Source: Comamonas sp. NLF-1-9 (lineage in GTDB: Bacteria > Pseudomonadota > Gammaproteobacteria > Burkholderiales > Burkholderiaceae_C). Taken from it: 64,000 bases of DNA. Location: the NCBI RefSeq assembly GCF_019195435.1, contig NZ_CP078069.1, forward strand, positions 558,001-622,000. Reading direction: 5' to 3'. Shown here piece by piece: positions 51,002 to 59,523 of the stretch; position 1 is the first letter of the stretch; every line of letters starts with the position of its first letter. The notes under the pieces are model-generated. The model had not been told where the DNA came from. It made no database searches and saw nothing but the letters and a program-made list of their open reading frames with translations. The position numbers and the translations under genes were made by a program.

Positions 51002-51985
51002 TTGAGCGCCTCAGCACCCAGCACGACCGCCGCACTGGCACTCATTGCCGACGACATGCGCGAGGTGGACAAGGTCATTGCCGCACGGCTGGATTCCTCC
51101 GTGGCGCTGGTGGGGGACGTGGCGCGCTACATCATCCTCGCGGGCGGCAAGCGCCTGCGCCCGGCGCTGCTGCTGCTGATGAGCGGCGCGCTGCAGTGCA
51201 GCGACGCCAGGCGTTTCAATCTTGCCGCGGTGGTGGAATTCATCCATACCGCCACGCTCTTGCACGACGACGTGGTGGACGAATCCACGCTGCGCCGCGG
51301 GCGCAGCACCGCCAACGAGAGCTTCGGCAACCCGGCCAGCGTGCTGGTCGGCGACTTCCTGTATTCGCGCGCCTTCCAGATGATGGTGGAAACCGGGGAC
51401 ATGCGCGTGATGCAGATCCTGGCGGATGCAACCAACGTCATCGCCGAGGGCGAGGTGCAGCAACTGGTGAACACCCACGACGCCACGCTGTCCGAACCGG
51501 ACTATCTTGAAGTCATTCGCTCCAAGACGGCCAAGCTGTTCGAGGCCAGCGCACGCCTGGCCGCGGTGCTCGCCGGCGCGGACGCGCAGGTGGAGCAGCG
51601 CTGCGCCGAATACGGCAAGGCGCTGGGCACGGCCTTTCAGGTGATCGACGACGCGCTGGACTACGACGGCGATGTGCGCGAGATGGGCAAGAACATTGGC
51701 GACGACCTGCGCGAAGGCAAGATGACGCTGCCCCTGATCATCGCGATGCAGCGCGCCAACCCGGGTCAGCAGGCGCTGCTGCGCCGCGTGATTGAGCAGG
51801 GCGCCGCCGAAGAGCTTGCGGCCGTGGTGGACATCGTGCAGGCCACCGAGGCCATGGCCGCCACGCGGGCCGCCGCAGCCGCGCAGGCGCAGCGCGCGGT
51901 GGACGCAATTTCCACGCTGCAAGCCAATTCCTACACCGAAGCACTGCTACAATTGGCGGCTCAGTTGCTGGTGCGCAGGGTCTGA
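51002..51985 (+). CDS. ispB: Octaprenyl diphosphate synthase-type polyprenyl synthase
   Basis: IspB makes the long isoprenoid side chain of ubiquinone. The 327-residue protein has the first Asp-rich motif LLHDDVVDES near residue 88 and the second IDDALDYDGD near residue 216. No ATG exists upstream of the conserved region; a TTG at 51002 (MSASAPSTTAAL) fits family length and is proposed as start. Chain length cannot be fixed from sequence, but octaprenyl is usual for this group. Confidence 0.93.
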   Translation: MSASAPSTTAALALIADDMREVDKVIAARLDSSVALVGDVARYIILAGGKRLRPALLLLMSGALQCSDARRFNLAAVVEFIHTATLLHDDVVDESTLRRGRSTANESFGNPASVLVGDFLYSRAFQMMVETGDMRVMQILADATNVIAEGEVQQLVNTHDATLSEPDYLEVIRSKTAKLFEASARLAAVLAGADAQVEQRCAEYGKALGTAFQVIDDALDYDGDVREMGKNIGDDLREGKMTLPLIIAMQRANPGQQALLRRVIEQGAAEELAAVVDIVQATEAMAATRAAAAAQAQRAVDAISTLQANSYTEALLQLAAQLLVRRV

Positions 51986-51999
51986 CGGCGCGGGCAAAA

Positions 52000-52076
52000 C
52001 GGGGTGTAGCTTAGCCTGGTAGAGCGCTACGTTCGGGACGTAGAGGCCGGAGGTTCGAATCCTCTCACCCCGACCA
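52000..52076 (+). tRNA. tRNA-Pro (anticodon CGG)
   Basis: The 77-nt cloverleaf has acceptor CGGGGTG/CACCCCG, anticodon stem CTACG/CGTAG with loop TTCGGGA (CGG at 52034-52036), and CCA encoded at 52074-52076. It lies 14 bp after ispB. A gene-poor stretch with a broken regulator gene follows. Confidence 0.97.
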
Positions 52077-52104
52077 GAATTTCCTTGCACATCAAGGACA
52101 CAAG

Positions 52105-52126
52105 AGCCCCTGACACAGGGGCTTTC
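52105..52126 (+). terminator. Hairpin after tRNA-Pro
   Basis: A 7-bp perfect stem AGCCCCT/AGGGGCT with loop GACAC is followed by a short TT run. It probably ends the tRNA-Pro transcript, though the T tract is weak. The 220 bp that follow it show no gene I can recognise. Confidence 0.55.
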
Positions 52127-52348
52127 GTGTTTCTGACGCGCCCTGGTGGCAATACGGTGGCATTTCTTGCCCTTTGCGCCATCGACGCGCGTGCAGGTCG
52201 CACTTCTCTTGGTAGGCCCTGCTCCGCCACAGGCGCGGCACGCGCCCTGACTTCGATCGGGCACCGCTCGTGGTTCAAGACCGCGGTCCGGGGCCGGGGC
52301 GACCTGCGGACACCGGGTCCTTGTCCGGCCCTTTCCGGCTCCGCGCTC

Positions 52349-52618
52349 CGGCCAGGTGGAGAGCGCCTGCTCGGCAATGGCCTCCAGCTTTTCCCGGGTG
52401 AAGCCGGCCTTGGCCTGGACAGCGATCCCGTGAAGCATGGTAAAGACGCAGGCTGCCGGCATTACGCAGTCGGCCGCTTGCGGCAGATCTCCCTCTTGCC
52501 TGGACCGCTCGAAGCGTTCGCGCAGCGCCGCCTCGCCGTCTGCACGGGCTTCAACCAGAGCGCGCCGGACCGGCTCGGCGTCGTCCGAGCCTGCCAGATC
52601 GCCAAGGACGCCAGGACA
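52349..52618 (-). pseudogene. C-terminal fragment of a TetR/AcrR-family regulator
   Basis: About 90 codons on the minus strand encode GCPGVLGDLAGSDDAEPV, ERFERSRQEGDLPQAAD and MLHGIAVQAKAGFTREKL ending ALSTWP. These are the ligand-binding-domain motifs of TetR/AcrR regulators. The N-terminal helix-turn-helix is missing upstream, and no stop follows TWP where the family normally ends. It is therefore a gene remnant without promoter or DNA-binding domain. It lies between tRNA-Pro and the UbiA-like gene, where a tRNA-linked insertion and decay would fit, but no integrase is recognisable. Confidence 0.7.
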
Positions 52619-52731
52619 TCCGGTGTGGTCCGGGCAGCGGCTTTGGGCGAAAAGCGAGGAATGGATTGTCGCCGCGTCGCGAGCCGGTGAAGCGAGCGTG
52701 ATTGGCACGGAGGCGATTGACGCCTGAAAGG

Positions 52732-52766
52732 AGGCCGGACAGCCGCCCTTGCGGTTCGGCCTTTTT
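52732..52766 (+). terminator. Imperfect hairpin with T run downstream of the TetR fragment
   Basis: AGGCCGG...CCGC pairs imperfectly with GCGGTTCGGCCT and is followed by TTTTT on the plus strand. It is near the end of the convergent UbiA-like gene. Orientation suits plus-strand transcripts from tRNA-Pro. Confidence 0.5.
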
Positions 52767-52790
52767 CGCCGGCTTGCTTGTGCCGTCTTT

Positions 52791-53696
52791 TCAGCCCCAG
52801 GCCTTGGCAAGCACGAACAGCGTGATGATGCACAGCTGCGCCAGCGGGTAGAGGCTGGCGCGGTCAAACAGGCGGGCGGCGGCGCGCGGCTCGTGGGTGC
52901 GGGCAAGATGCAGGCCGGGCAGGAGCAGCAGGTAGACCGCGGCGGCCAGTGTAGCGGCGAGGTAGGGCCAGCCCAGGGGCAGGGGCGACATCATGGGCAG
53001 GGCCAGGCTCAGGGCGGTAGTGGCCAGCAGGGCCAGGAGCACGGCGGCGCCGGCGGTGCGCGGGCCGAAGACAAGGGGGATGGTTTGGGCACCGACGCGG
53101 CGGTCTTCTTCGACGTCGTTCCAGTCGGCAGGGATGTTCTGGCCGCCGATTTCCCAGCACATGAGCCAGGCGAGCATGAGGGCGAGCAGGCCGGGGTCGG
53201 GCCGGGGCACCACGACCAGCACGGCGGCTATCGGCCCCAGCGCCTTGACGATGCCGCTCACGAACACGCGCCACCAGCCGACCTTGAGCAGTTTGCAGTA
53301 GATCGTCTCCAGCACCGGGGCGACAAGCACGATGGGCACGAGCCAGGGGTTGAGCCACCAGGCTCCGGCCAGCGCCACCAGATACCAGAGCACGAACCAG
53401 AGGGCGGCGGCGGCAAAGCCGAGCTTGCCCTGGGCGATGGGGTAGCGCAGGGCGGAGGCTTCGACCGAGTAGCCGGGATTGATGCCGCTGCCGGCGAATT
53501 TCTCGCGGTCGGTCTTGACGCCGACCAGGTCATTGAGCGCGTAGATGGCGGTGTAACCGGCCACGGCGGTGAGCAAGGCCACGCCCAGCACGGCCAGGGG
53601 CGGGAAGGCGCCCAGCCAGAGCAGGGCGGCAAAACCCGGCATGGCGATGTCCAGGATGCCGTGGGTGGAGCGCGAGAGGGCGAGGAATTTGCGCAT
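52791..53696 (-). CDS. UbiA-family prenyltransferase of the LuxS/cyclase operon
   Basis: The 301-residue membrane protein has about eight to nine helices. The two aspartate-rich sites of UbiA enzymes are NDLVGVKTDREK (near residue 55) and DWNDVEEDRRVGAQT (near residue 193); these bind Mg and the prenyl diphosphate. UbiA proteins attach isoprenoids to aromatic or other acceptors. Its layout recalls EboC. It is not the ubiquinone UbiA by context: it ends a five-gene operon with a methyltransferase, sugar phosphate cyclase, LuxS-like and TIM-barrel genes. It starts 4 bp after the ubiG-like gene. Confidence 0.8.
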   Translation of the reverse strand: MRKFLALSRSTHGILDIAMPGFAALLWLGAFPPLAVLGVALLTAVAGYTAIYALNDLVGVKTDREKFAGSGINPGYSVEASALRYPIAQGKLGFAAAALWFVLWYLVALAGAWWLNPWLVPIVLVAPVLETIYCKLLKVGWWRVFVSGIVKALGPIAAVLVVVPRPDPGLLALMLAWLMCWEIGGQNIPADWNDVEEDRRVGAQTIPLVFGPRTAGAAVLLALLATTALSLALPMMSPLPLGWPYLAATLAAAVYLLLLPGLHLARTHEPRAAARLFDRASLYPLAQLCIITLFVLAKAWG

Positions 53697-53700
53697 GGGT

Positions 53701-54417
53701 TCAAGCTAGCTTGATGCAGCTCATCATGTAGTTGACGTCTTCCTTGCCCGGCGCGACGCGAAAGCGCCCGGACAGCGGGTGGTACATGAGGCTGGCGCTG
53801 CGCAGGTGCTTCAGACCGGCCTGGCCGGCCCAGTTGCGCAGCTCCTGAGGGCGGATGAGTTTGGCGTAGTCGTGCGTGCCGCGCGGCAGGATGCGCAGGA
53901 TGTATTCGCCGCCGACGATGGCAAACAGCCAGGCCTTGAAGTTGCGGTTGATGGTCGAGAAGATGGCGTGCCCGCCGGGTTTGAGCAGCCGGGCGCAGGC
54001 CTGGACGATGGCGGCGGGGTCGGGCACGTGTTCGAGCATTTCCAGGCAGGTGACGACGTCGTAGCTGCAGGGTTCCTGCTGCGCCAGCGTTTCCACGGTC
54101 TGCAGGCGGTAGTCGATGGACAGGCCCGCCCGGGCGGCGTGCTGGCGCGCTACCTGCAGGGTGAGTTCGGACTGGTCCAGTCCGACGACGTCTGCACCGG
54201 CCTTGGCCAGGGTTTCGGTCAGGATGCCGCCGCCGCAGCCCACGTCCACCACGCGCTTGCCGCGCACGTCCACGTGCTCGAAGGTGAAGCGGCTGCGCAG
54301 CGGGTTGATGACGTGCAGCATGCCCATCTTGCCCTTGGGGTCCCACCAGAGCTGGGCGATGCGGTCGAATTTGTCGACCTCCTGGCGGTCAACGTTGGAG
54401 GGTTGGTTCGTCGTCAT
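53701..54417 (-). CDS. UbiG-like SAM methyltransferase of the LuxS/cyclase operon
   Basis: The 238-residue protein has the UbiG pattern: VDKFDRIAQLWWDPKGKM at the N-terminus, SAM motif VVDVGCGGGILTE and TCLEMLEHVPDP. UbiG O-methylates polyprenylated catechols in ubiquinone synthesis. In many Burkholderiales ubiG lies beside ompA and gph; here it is instead inside a specialised operon, so it may be a second copy acting on the operon product. The start lies 29 bp inside the cyclase gene end. Whether it is the only ubiG of this genome cannot be told from the window. Confidence 0.82.
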   Translation of the reverse strand: MTTNQPSNVDRQEVDKFDRIAQLWWDPKGKMGMLHVINPLRSRFTFEHVDVRGKRVVDVGCGGGILTETLAKAGADVVGLDQSELTLQVARQHAARAGLSIDYRLQTVETLAQQEPCSYDVVTCLEMLEHVPDPAAIVQACARLLKPGGHAIFSTINRNFKAWLFAIVGGEYILRILPRGTHDYAKLIRPQELRNWAGQAGLKHLRSASLMYHPLSGRFRVAPGKEDVNYMMSCIKLA

Positions 54418-55546
54418 GCAGCAGTCTTTCCTGCAGGTCGGTGGCTGCGCGCTCGAGCTCGGCGCGCGCGATGTCGTGCACGAAGGTGCACTGGCCTATG
54501 GCGCTGGGCAGGGGCACGCGCTGCAGGCCGTTGCGGTGTTGCACGCGGTCTTGCAGGGCCTGCCACATCAGCTCGACTTCAAGCACAGCGGTATCGAGCG
54601 GGATGGCGAGCTGCTGCACCAGCGCGAAGATGCGCTGCAGCGCGGCTTCGGGCAGCAGGCCGCGGCGGGTGGCGATGAGGCTGGAGAGCAGGCAGTCGAG
54701 CAGCACCGCTTCGCCGTGCAGCAGGCGCTGGGGATGGCGTGCTTCCAGCCCGTAGCTGAAGGTGTGGCCGAAGTCGACCTTGCGCGAGAGTTCTTCTTCG
54801 TACAGGTTGGGGGCAAGCTCTGCCAGCATGCCGGTGATGGCGCGGTCCAGGAGGGCGTCGCCCTCGGGCGTGGCGAAGGCGTTTTGCAGGCTGCGCGCGC
54901 CGTGGGTTTCGAGCTGGGTGAACAGGGCGGCGTCGGTGACGATGGCGAGCTTGATGATTTCGCACAGGCCGTTGGTCAGGTGCCGCCGGGGCAGGGTGCG
55001 CAGAAAGGCAGGTTCCAGCAGCACCGCCAGCGGCGGCTCGAAGCTGCCCAGGCGGTTTTTGCTGGCGCCGAAGTTGATGCCGTTCTTGATGCCCAGGGCG
55101 GCGTCGATGTAGCCCATGAGGGTGGTGGGCAGCTTGATGTGCGGAATGCCGCGCCGGTAGCTGGCGGCAAGGTAGGCGGCGACGTCGGTGAGCACGCCGC
55201 CGCCGATGGCGATCAGGGGTTCGTCGCGGCGGTGGATGGGGAAGGCGTCGAGCGCGCGGGCGAGGTCTTGCAGCGCGTCGATGTTCTTGTGCTCTTCACC
55301 GCCGGGGAAGATGGCGTAGTGGGCTTCGATGCCGTGCGCGGCAAACCAGGCGCGGATCTGGCTGCCGTGCAGTTGCCAGACGCGGGCGTCCAGCACCACG
55401 AAGCGCCGCCCGCCGGGGCGGCCATAGCCGAGCAGCGTGGTGTTGCTGGGGGCGAACAGGCCGGGGGTCTTGACCACGTCGTAGGCGATGGGGCGCTGGC
55501 TGCGCACCTGCCAGACGGCGCTGTCGGGCACGGGGGCGGGGCTCAT
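54389..55546 (-). CDS. Sugar phosphate cyclase (DHQ synthase / EEVS superfamily)
   Basis: The 385-residue protein has the NAD/metal fold of 3-dehydroquinate synthase: IAIGGGVLTDVAAYLAAS, YRRGIPHIKLPTTLMGYIDA, KNGINFGASKNRLGSF, NGLCEIIKLAI and DFGHTFSYGLE (metal His). The YRRG, PTTLMGYIDA and SKNRLGSFEPP forms are closer to EEVS/EboD-like sugar phosphate cyclases than to AroB. It should cyclise a sugar phosphate to a carbocycle; substrate unknown. It overlaps the LuxS-like gene by 4 bp (ATGA) and the ubiG-like gene by 29 bp. Confidence 0.85.
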   Translation of the reverse strand: MSPAPVPDSAVWQVRSQRPIAYDVVKTPGLFAPSNTTLLGYGRPGGRRFVVLDARVWQLHGSQIRAWFAAHGIEAHYAIFPGGEEHKNIDALQDLARALDAFPIHRRDEPLIAIGGGVLTDVAAYLAASYRRGIPHIKLPTTLMGYIDAALGIKNGINFGASKNRLGSFEPPLAVLLEPAFLRTLPRRHLTNGLCEIIKLAIVTDAALFTQLETHGARSLQNAFATPEGDALLDRAITGMLAELAPNLYEEELSRKVDFGHTFSYGLEARHPQRLLHGEAVLLDCLLSSLIATRRGLLPEAALQRIFALVQQLAIPLDTAVLEVELMWQALQDRVQHRNGLQRVPLPSAIGQCTFVHDIARAELERAATDLQERLLHDDEPTLQR

Positions 55547-56037
55547 GCGGCGTCCAGCCAGGTGGCGCGTTGGGCGAGGATTTCCTGCGCGAGCTGCTGC
55601 GCGGCCTGCAGGTCGTGGTCTTGCCAGTGGCCGCATTGCGCGATGTTGGCGTAGGGCACGGCGGCTGCGCTTTGCATCTCCTGCAGGATGCGCTGCAGCG
55701 TGGTGCAGAGCACTTCGGGGCGGCCTTCGTTGACGAAGCCAAGGTAAAAGCCCGTGCGGCAGCCCATGATGCCGACCGAGAGGAAGTGGCGCGGCAGCAG
55801 CCGGCTGAAGCCTTCGAGCAGGAAGTGCTCCATGGAGTGCAGTTCGCTGCTGCCCAGGAAGGCGTTGCGGTTGGGCAGACGCACGCGCAAATCGACGGCG
55901 TAGATCATGTCGCCGCCGGGGGTGGGCAGGGCGCTGCGCAGCTTGACGGCGGGGGCTTTCAGGCGGCGGTGGTCCAGCTCGCCGGTGAGGTCGGCGGGCC
56001 ACAGGCTGGTGTGCGGGTGCACGGCGGGGCTGGACAT
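55543..56037 (-). CDS. LuxS-like S-ribosylhomocysteine lyase family protein
   Basis: The 164-residue protein keeps the LuxS metal motif HSMEH (His67, Glu70, His71), the catalytic Cys93 in MGCRTGFYLGF and the third metal ligand Cys135 in IAQCGHW, matching His54/Glu57/His58, Cys84 and Cys126 of B. subtilis LuxS. LuxS converts S-ribosylhomocysteine to homocysteine and DPD. Most Burkholderiales recycle SAH by SahH instead, and no pfs gene is near, so a role in a dedicated pathway is more likely than AI-2 signalling. It is 3 bp after the TIM-barrel gene and overlaps the cyclase gene. Confidence 0.85.
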   Translation of the reverse strand: MSSPAVHPHTSLWPADLTGELDHRRLKAPAVKLRSALPTPGGDMIYAVDLRVRLPNRNAFLGSSELHSMEHFLLEGFSRLLPRHFLSVGIMGCRTGFYLGFVNEGRPEVLCTTLQRILQEMQSAAAVPYANIAQCGHWQDHDLQAAQQLAQEILAQRATWLDAA

Positions 56038-56040
56038 GGC

Positions 56041-57282
56041 TCAGGCCAGCAGCGGAGTCAGGTGGCGGTGGCTGGCGTGCAGCGCGGCCTGCCAGTCGTC
56101 CACATGGTGGTAGAGCTCGATGGCGCCCCAGCCGTCAAAACCGTGGTCGGTCAGGGCCTTGAAGCTGGCGGCAAAGTCCAGCGTGCCTTCGCCGGGAACT
56201 TCATGAAAGTGCACGATGCCGGTGCGTGTGTGGGCGACCATGCGCTCGATGAGCGGCTGGCCTTGGGCGCCGCGCAGCCAGGCGATGGCGGGGCGGGCGC
56301 GTTCGAGCACGTCGTAGCTCAGGCCGGGCACCGAGATCAGGTAGGTGAAGATTTCATCGTCCAGCGGGCCGCGTGCGGTGGGTAGGCTGGCGTAGTCCAC
56401 GGTGTGCAGCGGGGCGCTGGTGCCGGCCTGGCGCAGCAGCTCGGCGATGCGCCGCTGGCGCGCGGGGGTGGGCTGGCCATCGGCAAAGTGGATGGCGTGG
56501 GCCGGGTCCAGCAGCAGGAAGTCGGCCGTGTCGGGGAAATGCACCAGGGTGCTGGCGTGGGCCAGATCGAAGCGCAGCAGCTCGCTGTCGTGGCGGATCT
56601 GCAGGTTCCAGCCCTGGCGCGCGTCGGAGATGTGCAGGTAGCGCGCGTGGGGAGCGGCGTCGGCCAGCGCCTCAATGTAATTGGCCTCGGAGCAGTAGGC
56701 GTGGCAGATGTCGATGTGCAGCTTGAATTTGGGCGAATCGACCGCCTGCATCAGCGCCAGGCCTTGGGCCAGGGTTTCGATGTGCATGCCCGGTTCGGGC
56801 TCGATCAAGAGGGTGATGTCCTCTTCGGCGTGGATGGCGCTCAGGCATTCACGAATCGATTCGACCAGCAGTTCGGTGGGGTTGATTTCGGGGTGGGCCG
56901 CGTGGTCGTCGCGCACGAAGCCGCTGCCGAAGGTGACGAGCTTGACGCCGAGCATGCGCGCGACGTGGATGCCACGCCGCACGAGGTCGATGCGGCGCTT
57001 GCGCGCGGCGTATTCCAGCGCCATGAGCGATGGCTCGTGCGGGCGCTGCGGATCGAAGAAGTGCGAGGCAGTGGCGATGCAGGCGGGCTGCACGCGCAGG
57101 CGCGCGAAATGCTGGCGCACGGCGAGCAGGTCGTGGTCGCCGAGCTCAAAGGGGTTGAACTGGCGGCGATGGAAAGAGACTTCCACGCCCTCGTAGCCCG
57201 CGGCATCGACGGCGTCGAGCGCGGCGAAAAAGTCCAGATTGGTCAGCCCGAAAGTGCTGTATGCGAGTTGTATCTTGCCCAT
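56041..57282 (-). CDS. Sugar phosphate isomerase/epimerase-like TIM barrel
   Basis: The 413-residue protein has an AP-endonuclease-2/xylose isomerase-like barrel: MGKIQLAYSTFGLTNLDFF at the start and probable metal ligands in LLIEPEPG (Glu), HIDICHAYC (Asp, His), HISDARQG and AIELYHH (Glu). It should isomerise or epimerise a sugar or related compound. The start at 57282 is chosen because the 27 upstream in-frame codons are Arg-rich and cross the operator region. It is the first gene of the five-gene operon. It is longer than typical sugar isomerases (~280), with an extra C-terminal part. Confidence 0.8.
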   Translation of the reverse strand: MGKIQLAYSTFGLTNLDFFAALDAVDAAGYEGVEVSFHRRQFNPFELGDHDLLAVRQHFARLRVQPACIATASHFFDPQRPHEPSLMALEYAARKRRIDLVRRGIHVARMLGVKLVTFGSGFVRDDHAAHPEINPTELLVESIRECLSAIHAEEDITLLIEPEPGMHIETLAQGLALMQAVDSPKFKLHIDICHAYCSEANYIEALADAAPHARYLHISDARQGWNLQIRHDSELLRFDLAHASTLVHFPDTADFLLLDPAHAIHFADGQPTPARQRRIAELLRQAGTSAPLHTVDYASLPTARGPLDDEIFTYLISVPGLSYDVLERARPAIAWLRGAQGQPLIERMVAHTRTGIVHFHEVPGEGTLDFAASFKALTDHGFDGWGAIELYHHVDDWQAALHASHRHLTPLLA

Positions 57283-57348
57283 GCGTGGCCGGCTGCGTCG
57301 GTGGCGGGATGGCAACCGGCGACTCTGCCATGCGGGTGCGGCGCGGTG

Positions 57349-57364
57349 CTTGCCAAAAGGCAAG
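57349..57364. promoter_or_regulatory. FNR-geometry palindrome upstream of the LuxS/cyclase operon
   Basis: CTTGCC-AAAA-GGCAAG is a perfect 6-4-6 inverted repeat. Its inner 14 bp, TTGCC-N4-GGCAA, has the same spacing and outer bases as the FNR box TTGAT-N4-ATCAA. It lies about 70 bp upstream of the operon start and 15 bp after the stop of a Crp/Fnr-family gene, making it a likely operator. Confidence 0.55.
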
Positions 57365-57379
57365 AAAGCGGGCGCGGGC

Positions 57380-58141
57380 TCAGGCGCTCAGGTGGTAGTC
57401 GCGCAGCGCGGGCTCGTCCAGCACCAGGATTTCGCGGCCGTTGACGCGGATCAGGCCGCGCTCGCTCAGGTCGTGCAGGATGCGCGAAAAATGCGCGGGC
57501 GTGAGGTTCAGGCGCGAGGCGATGGTGCGCTTGCTCACGTCCAGCGTGAAGGGCAGGCCGGCGCTGGCAGTCGATTCGCGCAGCAGATAGCCGATGAGCC
57601 GCTGCGGCCCCGAATGCGTGGTGAAGGCGCCGAAGTCGGCAATCGCCATGTACAGCTGCTCGCTCAGGCGCGCGATCATGCGCTGGGCGACCTGGTTGTT
57701 GCCGGCGACCAGCCCGCGCAGCACGGCCTGCGGCACCTGCAGCACCAGGGTGTCGGCCAGGGCGGTGGCGGTGACGATGTGCTCGCGCCCGCTGAACAGC
57801 GCGGCTTCGCCGAAGCTGGCGCCGGCCGCCAGCAGGCGCACCGTGCGCTCGCTGCCGGATGCGGCGTTGTACACCAGCTGCACCGAGCCATAGATCACGA
57901 AGTACATGCCGCTGCAGCGCTCGCCCCGGCGCACGATGGTCTCGGCGGGCGCGAGGCTGTGGCGCTGCGTGGCAGCGGCCAGTTGTGCAAGCTCGGGTTC
58001 GCTCAGGCCGGCAAACAGCGGCAGTTGCGACAGCAGCGCGCGCATGCGCTGGGCGGGGTCGCCGGCGCCGGCGTCGCCGCTGCGCGGGGCGGCGGGCGCT
58101 GGGGCTGCGGGCGCGGGACGCGGGGCAGGTGGTGGGCTCAT
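57380..58141 (-). CDS. Crp/Fnr-family transcriptional regulator (operon-linked)
   Basis: The 253-residue protein starts with a Pro/Ala-rich stretch (about 30 residues), then a cyclic-nucleotide-like sensor domain (LPLFAGLSEPELAQLA ... GASFGEAALFSG) and a C-terminal helix-turn-helix (SKRTIASRLNLTPAHFSRILH). No N-terminal Cys cluster is present, so it is not an FNR-type oxygen sensor by iron-sulfur cluster; a heme, nucleotide or other ligand is possible. It lies 97 bp upstream of the LuxS/cyclase operon on the same strand. A shorter start at MRALLSQLPLFAGL is possible. Confidence 0.85.
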   Translation of the reverse strand: MSPPPAPRPAPAAPAPAAPRSGDAGAGDPAQRMRALLSQLPLFAGLSEPELAQLAAATQRHSLAPAETIVRRGERCSGMYFVIYGSVQLVYNAASGSERTVRLLAAGASFGEAALFSGREHIVTATALADTLVLQVPQAVLRGLVAGNNQVAQRMIARLSEQLYMAIADFGAFTTHSGPQRLIGYLLRESTASAGLPFTLDVSKRTIASRLNLTPAHFSRILHDLSERGLIRVNGREILVLDEPALRDYHLSA

Positions 58142-58243
58142 GGCGGGACTGCGGGGGCTGACGGCCCGGGGCGCGGGTGCCGGCGGGCAGGCGGTATTTT
58201 CACCCGCGGCGCAGCGGGCCGGGCGCAGGCGCGCGCCTCGCGC

Positions 58244-59485
<1,242 letters not shown>

Positions 59486-59523
59486 GTCGGTCCTTGCACT
59501 TGAGGGGTGGCGGGTGGCCGGGC

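Noticed and set aside
52077..52350. Integrase gene or attachment-site repeat after tRNA-Pro
   Set aside because: No tyrosine-recombinase motif or second copy of the tRNA 3' end was found in the window.
55543..56037. AI-2 quorum sensing function for the LuxS-like gene
   Set aside because: No pfs, lsr or lux genes nearby, and context is biosynthetic; the protein family alone does not show signalling.
52791..57282. Identification of the operon as an ebo cluster
   Set aside because: Only UbiA-like, cyclase-like and TIM-barrel parts are shared; EboA, TatD-type EboB and phosphatase EboF are missing, and LuxS and UbiG-like genes are not part of ebo.
57380..58141. Calling the operon-linked regulator a true FNR oxygen sensor
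   Set aside because: It lacks the N-terminal cysteine cluster needed to bind the iron-sulfur centre.
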